From Rhynchosporium graminicola (taxonomy: Eukaryota; Ascomycota; Leotiomycetes; Helotiales; Ploettnerulaceae): a stretch of DNA of 64,000 bases. The first letter of the stretch is position 1. Each line of letters begins with the position of its first letter. Below the pieces are notes generated by a model that saw nothing but the letters and a program-made list of their open reading frames with translations, searched no databases and was not told where the DNA came from. Below, piece after piece: positions 46,611-58,398 of this stretch. The DNA is taken from contig FJUW01000035.1 in the NCBI GenBank assembly GCA_900074885.1, forward strand, positions 496,001 to 560,000, in the 5' to 3' direction. The translations under genes were made by a program, and so were the position numbers.

Positions 46611-49600
46611 TTATCTATAACTCTTTTACTTATATCTAGGAAGATAGTAAATATCTACTTATATTATACCTCTATACCTAGAGTTACTAAACGCAGGAGA
46701 CTATACTATATAGAGAAAGCTTATACTAAGTATAAACTTGAAGAATAGTACTTAAACCGAAGTAACTTAAGTCTAATAAATCGACTACTAGTTCTCTGAC
46801 TCCCTCTACCTCCTATTCTTTAGTGACTCGTAATACTCGCTATAACCTACCTCTCTCTATAGTAGAGAGTACTCGCGATAACACCTCGTCTGAGTTAAGC
46901 TCCTTAACTCCTACTATAATTAACGAACTTACTGAGTTACTAAACCTCCCTGATAATACTCTTATATTAATAGTAACTATAAGTAACTTATAGGAAGACC
47001 GCGCTTACTAGCTATAAGAGGCAGAAAGGAAGCTCGCAAAAGAGAGATAATTAAAAAACGAATTATCTGCAGAACTAAAATAGTTAAAAGACGAGTTCCT
47101 AGAACTAAACTAGTTAACTACTTAGCGCTCTACTAAGTTTATATTATTTAATAACGTTTAATCGCGTATAATACTACTACTATTAATTAAAGAAGATAAC
47201 GCTACTCTTACGCCTAATAATTATCATCGAGAATAATCTACCGGAGGAATATCGTTAATATTATACGTTATACGTATAGAGAAGATACTGAACCTTCTAA
47301 ATAAGCTCTCTAATAGAATCGACTACTCTCTAAAACTCTAGGAAGTACAGATATATAATACCCTCCGGCGCTACTCTAGCTACTTTATCGATAAAGATTA
47401 CTATAAAGATTAGTTATTTAACTAAACGGAAGGAATAGCTAGAACTTACCTAGAACTCTTATTCTTAGAACTAGAATATAACGAAGAATATAATATAATC
47501 GATTCACTCGATATGATTACTTAACTCGTCTCTTTCTTATCTAACTTATACGACTAATAAACTATAAGAGCTAGTTACTCCGCGCTAAAGATAGATTATA
47601 AGTAGACCTTCTAGACGTTCTATTACGAGTTTCGTACGCTAGCTCGTAAAGCTAGAGTAAATAATTAATCGACTCTGAAAATGGACTTATAGGAGAAGCT
47701 ACTTATACGGCTACGGAAATAGCTCTTCTAATAGTACTAAACGTTAAGGATACTAGAAGAATACGTTAAGGCTATATAAGCTAAAGACTAAGGTTAATTT
47801 ATTAAAAAGACTTACTATTCCGAGTCTTCGGCTAAGGCTAGCGCGACTCGGGAACGCTCTATAAATACCTCCTCCTAGTGCTGTAGTACTAACTCCTCTT
47901 CTTATCTGTAAATTAGTCTTCCTACGCCCGAGAATACTAATACAACTAGTAAATAAGTATTATACTCTATACGAAATAATACGCCTTGTGTATAATCGCC
48001 GGCGAATACTCCTTATTACTTTACGCCTACTTTATACTTACGCTTATTGTTAGCTTGACTTAATACTCTGTATCGAATTAATATAATTGACGCTAATAAC
48101 GATGTTAATAGCGAGCTAGAAGATAATAATAATAAAGAAACGTACGATAACGCCTAGGAGTATATTAAACTACTAGTAAAAGACTACGCTTAGGGAAAGA
48201 CTCTTTTCTAGGTAGTATACGCGATATGCCATATCTTGACCTTATGAAGCTTCTTAGTAGTTAATCGTTTACTATACGTGCTACTCTTACTAAGAATAGA
48301 CTCTTATATAAGCTACCCGCACTTCTCGATTCTAGAGCTAATAAATACTATTTTATTAATTATTCTTTTCTTAAATCTCTTTCCTTCTTCTTAAAACTTT
48401 TAATTCACTTTCTACTAAACGTAATTCCTATTAAAGGCTTTAATAGTATTAATAGTAGTACTATCAGTTACTATACGATACTTAATTTGATAGTAGATCG
48501 TCGCGTTTAGGTATTTACCCTCTTTCTTATAACTACTCTCGGAAACTATAATATTATACTCGGAAGGACTTGTCTTTCGGAATATTAAGTACTCTTAGAT
48601 ACCTCTAAACGATAGATTATTTAGCTATTATATACTCCTCTTAGTAACGTTTATAGCTCTCTGATCGAGATTAAGGACTTACGTAAATACTATACTTACT
48701 AGCGCTATTAATATAACGCTAACGAACGAAACGAACGCCTTAATTAGTTCTAGGAAGCGTACGAGGAATAGCGAAGCGTAGCTAACTCTCCTGTTAATAT
48801 TCGAGCTATTATTAACTCTATCTCTATTACTAAATAACTATTACTAGCTCGGAAGCGTATTTCTAGGAAGACTTATAGCTATAAAAATATCTAAAACTCT
48901 CCTCTAGAGAGTATTCTATAGGTAACTAACTCTCTATTACTACTGCTGATTAGTTAGGACTATTTCTCTAGCGTTCATATTACTTGTTATAGATACGATG
49001 AGCCTAAGTGTTTATTATCTAAAGAACGAGAATAGAGTAGTAAAGAGAAGTCTTTATACTCTAGAGAAGCTACTGATATATAGCTAAAGTGCGTATGATT
49101 TAGCGATATTATCGCTTATATCCCGCGTAAATCTCTACTTTAACCTTAATTAGAAGTCTTTATATTAAAGACCTACGTATAAGACTATACCTGTGCAATT
49201 TATACTATAGATTAATAGTTGCTCGGAATACTATCTCGCGACTTAACGGAAGCTACTTAAAGTATAAATATAGCTACTACGATATTTCAGAAGCGATAAA
49301 GATCACCTCGTATACTTAGACCTCTTCTAGAGCCTCTTGCGCTAGAGATTTATATAATTAGCAGCTTAGCTTTCTACTTCTTATATAAACACTAGAAGTC
49401 TTCTAACGATAAGATCTTCTCTATTACTCTTCACGAGATAGATAAGCTTCTTAACGACTGAATCGTAGTTCAATAACGCGATACTACTATTGTATCTTTG
49501 ACTATCGACTTTACGGAACGTTATAAAACTACTTAGTAATTTACTATTAGCTTAAGCGAATTAGATTCAGAACTATAGATCCCTTACAAGTATAGCTAGT

Positions 49601-49639
49601 AAGTATACGTCTTTTCTAAGGAAGCTAGCGATATTCTTC

Positions 49640-51720
49640 CTCTTTATCGCTTATGCGATTACTGAATTAAGCTTAAGGAAGGGGCCGAGAAGAACTTCAA
49701 ATACTCTCCTTTATATAAGATATTAGCTAAAGAACTTAAAGTCGTTAAGGCGTATATTACTAATAACTTAGCTAAAGGTTTTATTAAACCTTCTTAAGTA
49801 CTATACGCTGTACTTATTCTTTTTATTAAGAAAGCTAATAGAAGTCTAAGATTCTATATCGACTTTCGTATACTTAATAACCTTACAAGGAAGGATTAAT
49901 ATCTACTACTATTAATTAATAAAACGCTAGCTAGAATCTCTACTACTAAGATATTTACTAAACTAGATATTCGCTAGGCGTTCTACCGAATTCGAATAGA
50001 TCTAGCTTCTAAAGAGTATATGACTTTCCGGACTTATTACAGTATATATAAGTGTAAGGTACTCCCTTTCGGTCTGACTAACGGCTTTACGACGTACTAG
50101 CGATATATGAATAACGTCTTATTCGACTACTTAGACGACTTCTATATAGTATATCTAGACGATATTCTGATCTACTCTAACGACTTACTATAGTATTAAT
50201 TACACGTATATAAGGTGCTATAACGATTGTAAGACGCTAGATTATAAGCTAACCTTAAGAAGTATAAATTTAATATTACTTATACTAAATACCTTAGATT
50301 TATTATCTATACTTCTAGGATAAAGGTAGACCCTAAGAAGGTTAATATTATATAATCTTAGAATTACTTAACTATAGTTAAGGGCGTATAATTATTCTTA
50401 GGCTTTTGTAACTTCTACTAACGATTTATTAAGGACTACGGAATTATCATAAAACCTCTTATATAACTTACTAAAAATAACGTGTTATTTCGGTTCGCTA
50501 GGGAGTATAAAGATACCTTTAATCACCTAAAGCACGCTCTCACTTTAGTACTACTCCTCTACTACTATTAGTAATATCTACTTTATATGATCGAAATAGA
50601 CGCTAGTGATAGAGTAATAGCAGGTGTGCTATCGTAATAGTACGACGAAGACTAGTTCCTAGTAGCTTACTTCTCTAAGACTATACTACCTGCCGAGCTT
50701 AATTACGCTATCTACGATAAGGAAATACTTGTAATTATACGATCTTTTAGTAACTAGAGATCTGAGCTTATAAGCGTACTATATTAAATCCGCGTTATTA
50801 CTAATTATAAAGCTCTTAAGTACTTTATAACCTCTAAATAGCTAAACGTACGATAAGCTTAATAGGTTAAGCTACTCGCAGATTATAACTTTATGATTAC
50901 CTATCGACCTAGGAAGTATAATCTACTCGCTGACGCTCTCTCTCGTAGAATAGATAAATTAGATAACTAGAATAACGCTAAAAGAACTTAGAATTTATAG
51001 TAGCTAATAAGAGAAGACTAAATCGATCTAGTACTACTTATAAGTAACCTCCGGAAAAGCTACGACTCTATAGATAACTTTAAGCTTATTAAAACATTAG
51101 AAGTCGCAGACATATAGCTAGTCTTTTCTATAGTATAGTAAGTACTTAACGCTAATCGTATTATACTATTACTCTAAGCCCTACGGAAATAAGCTCTTTT
51201 TGCTACTCTTAGAAAACTAATTATAGAAAAAGATCTTCTACTCTATGAAGGAAGACTAATCGTATCTAACGTCTTATACTTTCGCACGCTACTTATACGC
51301 GAAGTATACGATCGATTAGAGACTGCTTATCTAAGTGTAAAGAAGACCTTATAACTGCTAGTATTATAATACTAGTAGTACGGAATCGCTTTAACTATTA
51401 ACTAGTACTACTATAACTATTATACTTACTAACGAATTCAAGTGCCGCGCGATAAGAAACCGGGCCTCCTCTAACCTCTACTTATACTATAAAGTATATA
51501 GGAGTATATTATAGTCGACTACTATAGCTTTAACTGCGATAAACACGGCTATAATAACGTTCTCGTATTTATCGATCGTTTTAGTAAATAAGTAATTAGT
51601 ATTCTATGCCGAAAGACTTCTGATACGCGCGACCTTATAAAGCTTTACTTATACTATATATATCGCTATTTCGGAGCTCTATTAATAATTACCTCTAATA
51701 GAGGGCCTTAATTTGTTTCC
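49640..51720 (+). pseudogene. Gypsy pol remnant: reverse transcriptase, RNase H, integrase
   Basis: One frame with many stops. Visible blocks are GFIKPS and the FRILNNLT-type motif, FTKLDIR, LPFGLTNG, YLDDILIYS, then RNase H (IDASDRVIAGVLS) and the integrase core (VFIDRFSK, then TSNRGPQFVS). The stops sit at positions normally Trp or Gln, as RIP would produce. No protein can be made from it. Confidence 0.88.
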
Positions 51721-52704
51721 TGTTTTTAGACTATAGTTATCACGATTCTTAGTACTAAAAGATAGCTTTCTGCAGTAGACTACTTATAAATAGATAGTTA
51801 AATAGAGATCTATAACTAATATCTCTAACGTAGATTATGACCTTTTATCTCTTATTATTAAGATAACTAGTCGGAATTCTTACTTATTATAGATTACGCC
51901 TAGATAACTCTCTCTTACGAATCCCTTAGAGGTCTCTTACTCTTTGAAGTCGTTTATAGATATATATCCCGTGTTAATTAGAATTAGAAAGACTTACCTA
52001 ACTCTATTACGCCTACTGATAAGTTGAATACTTAGTAAGCTCTAGATTATGCTAATTATCTACGCGATACTTAGACTACTGCTTAATTAAGCCTCTAACG
52101 TATATAAGCTAAGATAGCCTAATCTTATAATCGCTCGCGCTATGAAGTCGACTTTACTATAGACGACTTTATCTAGCTAGATATACGCTACTTTACGAGT
52201 ACTTGACTTAGTAAAAAACTCGACTTCCCGACTAATAGACTCTTCTGTGTAATTGAAAAGGTCGGAAGCTCTTATCGTCTAGAGCTCCCTGCTAGTATAA
52301 AAGTATATAATATATTCCCTACTGCTAAGCTACGGAAGTATCTAAATAACCCTTTACTAGGATAAACCTTACTGCTGCTACTAATTATTAATATTACTAG
52401 TAACGATAAATAGGAGATCGAAGATATACTTGCGTGCTGTAAGTAGCGTAATAGCTTCTTATACCGAGTTTCCTAGTTAAATCAAGACGTCGATCTCACG
52501 TGGTACGATACTATAGATATTAAATACGCTCCTACTAAGCTATAATAATTCTACTTTAATAACCTAACGTAAGCTAGACCTCCTGCTAAACTACCTGATT
52601 AGCTGAAAGCTTTCTACGATAGAATTAATAATTACGATTACCTTAATAGTAATAAGGAAATAGACTAACGCTCGAGGGCGAGCTTTTTTCGGAGGGGGGG
52701 GTAG

Positions 52705-52939
52705 TATAACGATTAGTTAGGTTTAGAGGTTTCTCCCTATTAGTAGAAACACTTACTGCTAAGCGAGATTATACGAGTAGAGTTTAGGGGCCCCTTTTTA
52801 TATATATACTTCCCTTCCCTCTCTACTTCTTCACTCCTTAGTTATAGATTCTCAAGTGATTCTTACTACTTTATATTCATAGTAATATAAGGTCTTATTA
52901 CTCAGGTAGTTTTGAGACCTTTCTAGAGTAAGCGTCACA
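52705..52939 (+). repeat. 3' LTR of gypsy element C
   Basis: 235-bp partner of 46376-46610, starting TATAACGATT where the 5' copy has TGTGACGACT, so it too is mutated. It is followed by the TTTAG target duplication. Confidence 0.92.
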
Positions 52940-53395
52940 TTTAGTAAACTCGATATTATAATTACTAATAGAACCTACTCTTAAATGCTCTTTAATTAAT
53001 AATTTATAGACCTCTAGTAAGTCGCAACTAACTGAAAGTATCGATAATCTTAATATAGGGATTAACCTATCTTTTAGCTAATAGCGTACTTCTATTCAGG
53101 ACCGACTAGAAGTCGATTCAGACTAATACCCGATTACGCGTGCCTATAAAGCGCTAGTCTAGAGCTCTACTTCTAGCCTTATAAGAGGTTACTTAGAACT
53201 ATAATATCTCTCGGAGATTGCGTTTCCCTCTATAGAAGAGATAATCTCAGTACTGAATTAGTATCTACGGTTTCGGTTTAATGGAAATTTGGAAGGTTAT
53301 CTTAATATTTAACTGCGTTTTATACTTACTTTATTTCCTTAGTTACTTCGATTCTTCAAGGCTCGAGGGCGAGCCTTTATCTTAGAAGGGGGTAA

Positions 53396-53597
53396 TATGA
53401 CGGCGTATAGTATACGTAGCAGATACGGGCTAGTATCGGTGCCTTAGGTATACCCTCCTTATATATATAGAAGGTGCAGACTCCTTTAGAGCTCTATATC
53501 TTTCTGTTTCCTTCGTACCAGACTATATAAGATCGCTCTTAGCCTCCCTACTTGTTTATTCTTACTTGTATACTGCCTTAAGTCTTGTGTCGTTACA
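53396..53597 (+). repeat. 3' LTR of element B
   Basis: 202 bp, starting TATGACGGCG and ending GTCGTTACA. It is followed by the duplicated GATTC, and then the right part of the LTR of element A resumes. Confidence 0.9.
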
Positions 53598-53653
53598 GAT
53601 TCCTCTAAGTGATCTTTCACCTCTATTAAAGCCTGCCTTACTTTTATACTATA

Positions 53654-56600
53654 GTTAAGAGCTATATCGCTTTTAAAGCTACCTGTTATATATATAGAAG
53701 TAAAGCTTTATTCTAGCTTTCGATTACTTAAGTTATTTATTTAAGCCTTTTATAATATATTAATTAATATTCTATAAAGCTTATATTACCTTTTCAACTA
53801 CTTAAACTATATCTTTCAACGATCCTTCTAACGATCTACTTAATCTAAGTAATAAGATAGTCTATAAAAAGATAGAGTAATAGCTAGATTAGATCTCTTA
53901 CGTTTAATTCATAGCTAGAATAATCAGGGTATAGTAATATATAGACCTAGATCTACTAGACTAAGTCTCCCCAGCCGAGCTTCTTTAGATCCGACTATAA
54001 TAGCTATAAGAGATCGCAGATAGCGAGAATCGAAGCTCTAAAGTAGACTATAATACAGAAATAAAGGCTTAGGAGCTTAAATTAGTTTAATAGGCTAAGG
54101 AGCAGATCTCTGAACTAACTAGAAGCACTCGAGATATAAGTCAAGTACTCGATCCAACTTCAGTACGCCTTATTCTAGCTAAACCTAAGAAACCCGCTAT
54201 AATTACTATAGTATCTTAGAAAGCCGAAGTAAAGATCGAAAATAAGTAATTTACACTCGATCTTACTACTAATAGCTAAAAGGCTATTACTTGCGCTAAA
54301 ATCTACGTATAAGTAGAGAAGACTATATTACCGACTTACTTAGCTCTTACGATTAAAGGATTACTAGCCGAAAAGAGAGTAAACTTTTAATACCTTTTAA
54401 GAGCTTTAAGATAAGAACTCTATTAAACTAATACGATTATTTAATCTAATGTACAGAAAGCTTATAAGCATTTTCTTACTATAGAGGTATCCACTAGAGG
54501 TAAAGAAAGAGATAGTAATTTAAACCCTTAAGCTTAGATTATTAAACTTTAAGCTCTAATCAGAGACTATATACTTTATAACGTCCCGGATATCGAAGGA
54601 TCCCTTAGAATTATAGACTTCCTAAATATAGTTAAATCTTTCGATTACCTCTAGGTAAATAACCTTCTGATTAAGTATTAAAGAGCTAAGCTATATAGAA
54701 GACCCTTACTATATACCCTTAAGGAGCTCGCTAAGGAATTCTATATAAGTTAAGTTAATTATATATATTAGGAGTTTTAAAGTAGTATAGGAAAAAGTTA
54801 GGGCGTTTTCTTAATACTTAGATCTCGAGTTAGTATTAATATTAGCTTATCTTATACTACTACTAGTAGATTAGAACGTATTAAGCACTCCTATCTGTAC
54901 GTAAAAGATAAAACTTATTTCTAGAAGCTAATAGACTATACTAAATTATAGCTTACTATATATGAACAGGTCTATACTACTAGTAAAAACAGTAGTCTAA
55001 TCGCAGTTAGAGCTTAAGATCCTAAAGTAACTTTAGTAATACGCTAACGTTTTATCTCTAGTAAATAGAAAGATCTCTATACTAGCTTTAGAATAGATCG
55101 ACCGATCTCCTAAGTAACTTATAATCTCCTTATTAAAGCAGTAGGAGATTCTGAATATAAGTTAAGCTTTCTAAGGAATATCTTAGATAAGAATATAAAG
55201 CGAGATAGAAAGAAAGTAGAACTAGTTATAATACTTTTCCTAAAAGATAATTAAGAGCTTATAGAATTACTAAGGATCTATCTAGTTAAGGGAGAAGCTT
55301 ATCCTCTTTCTTAATCTACCCTTTTTAATAACTATAGAGCTACTAACTTAGTTAATAATCATAATCTCTTAGTTAAAAGATCTTTTATTAAGTTAAGGAT
55401 TAATAATTATATAGAGAGTAGAATCTCCTAAATCCCTATTAGTAGGCGCGGAGCTTATCTAATAACAGGGGTCCTTTTAGGACTAGATAGAAAGTACTTT
55501 AACCTTAAGCTCTATAATATCGTAGTAATAGATAGTTTTTATATTAATATTATCTTAGAAGCTTAATTATTAGACTTAGGGACCTAGTATTATAGATTAG
55601 ATTATACTTTACGCTAAGGAGAAGAAGGAATCCTATAGATCTCTCACCTAGTTATTCAGAAGCTTAAATAAAAACAGAATCTTATATTCTTTAAATATAA
55701 AGTTTATTTAAACTTTTAACTTTTAAAATAACTCTCTCCTTTAAGTATAATAAGTATAATAATCTATCTTATATAGATATACTTATCTCTAGATCTATCT
55801 ATTAAGAGATCTATTATAAAATTAGCTTAAAGAGTAATTAATAGAAAGGATTCGGAGAAGATATAGTATCTAAGAGCTAGTTATCTTATACTAGACGCTC
55901 TTAGGAAGCTTATAAGCTATACCTAAGGAGTAGTAATTACTAAAGGGGTAAGAAAGTATAAATACGAGTATTATATAGTTATATATGCTTTATAAAGGAT
56001 CTCTAGATAGCTACTAGAAAGAAAATCCTCTTATTTATTTTAGAAGATAATATAGGATTTATTCGACTTTCTAGTATATTAAGAGAGATTATAGTTACTT
56101 CTGATTAAGTACAAGTATAATAAACTAATTATTACCTTTACTTTAAGAACTAAGGAATACGATAAAATCTTTAAGTGTCTCGAAGCTTTTAAAGCTTAGG
56201 TAAGGAGGCAATTTAGCCTCGCTATCTGCATATTTAAATATGATTAAGAGAAGGCAGTTATAGTAATTCAAGGATTTATATACTATTAGAAGTAGTATTT
56301 AAAGCTCGGAATTAAAATCGAGCTCTTACTAGCTTATACGTATAAGCTAAACAGTAGAATCGAAAGAGCAGGATCGGAAATAATATCTAAAGGAATTTAT
56401 ATATAACTATTAGCTAATCTCCCGGATTTACTAAGTCTTAAGTACACTTTAGCTATTACTTATCTATTTAATAGATCCCCTAGGAGAGAGAATAATTAAA
56501 GATTACCTCTTAAAGAGAATAACAGATAGTCTCGTAACTATTTCCGATTTTACGATCTAGCTATTATTACTCGCCTAATTATAGATTTCAGACTAAATTA

Positions 56601-57038
56601 GAGCTTGATTTATATATATAGATATAAAGTATACCTATTAATAAAGGAAAGAATAAAAGGATAGGAAAATCGAGTATTCAAAATCTCGGCGAGAGCTTAT
56701 ATCGGGTATTTAGTAAGCTATATAGCCTCTAATATCTATAAGATCTAGGTTCTCGCGCTCTAAAGGATTATTATTATATAGCATATATATTTTAATAAAG
56801 ACGAATTCTATATCTCTTCTCTAGAGGAAAGAACTATAATTACTAAAGAGGAAGCTTAAATAATCTATAACCTTATTAAAGAAGCTGAAATTTAATTAGT
56901 TTAAGCTAAGCTCCTTAATAGTATTTCAGAAGATATCCCTAAAGAAGTCTCTTTAGAGATCAGGTTAAATAAAGGAAAATCAGAAGATCTCTTTAATCCT
57001 TTAGTTTATTTCGCAGAAGCTCGCGATACTCGAGAGAG
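53654..57038 (+). pseudogene. Copia element A, gag to integrase remnant
   Basis: Plus-strand coding remnants broken by dense stops. The clearest part is a copia integrase near 56350-56500 (SRIERAGSEIISKG, then LTR-element-type YLFNRSPRRE), followed by a linker region up to the B' insertion at 57039. Upstream segments around 53950-55700 are gag- and protease-like only by position. The frame resumes after the insertion at 58399. Confidence 0.75.
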
Positions 57039-58398
57039 TGTAACGACATAAGACTCAAGGCGGTATATAAGCAAGAATAAACAAGTAGGGAGGCTAAGAG
57101 CGATCTTATATAGTCTAGTACAAAGGAAACAGAAAGATACAGAGCTCTGAAGGAGTCTGCACCTTCCATATATATAAGGAAGGTATGCCTAAGGTACCGA
57201 TACTGGCCCGTATCTGCCACGTATATTATGCGCCGTTATATTACCCCCTTCCAAGATAAAGGCTCGCCCTCGAGCCTTAAAGAATCGAATAAAGGAAATA
57301 AAGTAGATATAAAACGCAGTTAAATATAATAACCTCTAATTATTCTATTAAACCGAAACCGTAGATACTAAGTTTTACTGAATAAGTGAGGCTAAGCGAG
57401 TGATTAAAACACTTAAAGGTTACGAAAGAAGAAGAGGTCTAAATCGAATTCTAACGAAGCTAAAAGATTAAGGAGAGTCGGATATCTTTATTAAGTAGAT
57501 ATAAGAAGTATTAAATTAAAGGTTCTAGTAGAAGGAGGTCGATTCTGCCGAGAGGGATAAATTATACCGGGGTACGGGAGTTATAAGTCGGATTCCGATA
57601 ATTTCCGAAAGGTTAAAGTCAGGTAAAGAGATAAAGGTTCTTTTCTAGTAGAAGGAGGTCGATTCTACCGAGGGGGATAAATTATACCGGGGTATAGGAG
57701 TTACGAGTCGAATTCCGGCAATTTCCGCTAAAGTAATAAGCTACTTTATCCTAGCTTAAAAGTAAGGTTTTTCGCTATTAGAGCTACTTTCGGAAACTTA
57801 AAGTTAGGTAAAAGGATAGTAAAGATTAAGGCTTATAGGGAAGTTTCTACCTAAAATTCGTCTGCTATTTTACTTCGTACGTACGAAAGAACGAGTTTCG
57901 AAGTATCTAAGAGTAACTTCGCAGTAATACTAGTACTTCTGAGACTAAATTATATTCAAATTCCTAGCTATCCGAGAGATCTCTGGAATCTTAGCTCTTT
58001 TGAAAACCTAACTATCGAATTCGTAAGTTGAAGAGAGTACTAACTGTTTCCGTATGATTCCGAAAATCTAAGGTAAGTAGAGATAACTCAGCGAAGAGCT
58101 CCCTCATAGTCGAAGTCGTACGTCCGAATCGAGTTTTCTAAGTAAGATATTATTTAATACTATCCTTAGCAGTCTTGATCTTTCTATTTAATATAATAAT
58201 ATAAGACTTAAGGAAATATATAAGTAAGAATAAATAAGTAGGAAAGCTAAGAGCGATCTTATATAGTCTAGTACGAAGGAAACAGAAAGATATAGAGCTC
58301 TAAAGGAGTCTGCACCTTCTATATATATAAGGAGGGTATGCCTAAGGCACCGATACTGGCCCGTATCTGCTACGTATACTATGCGCCGTCACAGAGAG
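57034..58398 (-). mobile_element. Second, inverted copy of the short LTR element (B'), TSD GAGAG
   Basis: LTRs are 57039-57240 and 58192-58393, 202 bp each, reverse-complement matches to those of B. GAGAG at 57034-57038 and 58394-58398 is the target duplication. The total is 1355 bp, with 951 bp internal. The purine tract lies next to the 57240 side, so the element points to the minus strand. Internal sequence matches B in the CTCGAGGGCGAG palindrome region and elsewhere, but contains an extra 120-bp tandem duplication and lacks about 400 bp present in B. The 75-codon minus frame at 57220-56993 is LTR sequence, not a gene. Confidence 0.9.
57524..57760 (-). repeat. 120-bp tandem duplication inside B'
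   Basis: TCTAGTAGAAGGAGGTCGAT starts at 57524 and again at 57644, and both copies run through ATAAATTATACCGGGGTA and an AATTTCCG end. The corresponding region of B (about 45925-46020, opposite strand) has a single copy. Confidence 0.8.

Larger units (their letters stand above)
46371..52944 (+). mobile_element. Complete but inactivated Ty3/gypsy element (C) nested in B, TSD TTTAG
   Basis: LTRs are 46376-46610 and 52705-52939, 235 bp each (TGTGACGACT...GTCACA). TTTAG at 46371-46375 and 52940-52944 is the target duplication. The whole element is 6564 bp. Plus-strand pol remnants follow the gypsy order: retropepsin-like LLDSRAN near 48325 (the Gly of DSG changed), reverse transcriptase with YLDD at 50152-50163, RNase H around 50590, integrase core around 51510-51590, and a C-terminal segment near 52430-52620 that may be a chromodomain. 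A purine-rich GGAGGGGGGGG tract precedes the 3' LTR. Stops are dense; it is inactive. Confidence 0.92.
45257..53602 (+). mobile_element. Short LTR element (B) inserted in the LTR of A, itself split by a gypsy element; TSD GATTC
   Basis: LTRs are 45262-45463 and 53396-53597, each 202 bp. The 5' copy ends in a TATTATTATA-like tail where the 3' copy has TGTCGTTACA, a set of pure C/T and G/A changes. GATTC flanks both ends. After removing the nested gypsy element the whole is only about 1.77 kb, with about 1.36 kb internal and no pol domain, so B is non-autonomous or a deletion derivative. A purine-rich AGAAGGGGGTAA tract precedes the 3' LTR, and a palindromic CTCGAGGGCGAG lies just upstream. Confidence 0.88.

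Noticed and set aside
56993..57220. 75-codon frame at B' and the similar 61-codon frame at 45282
   Set aside because: Both are the same LTR sequence read in one frame. They appear in every LTR copy and are not genes.
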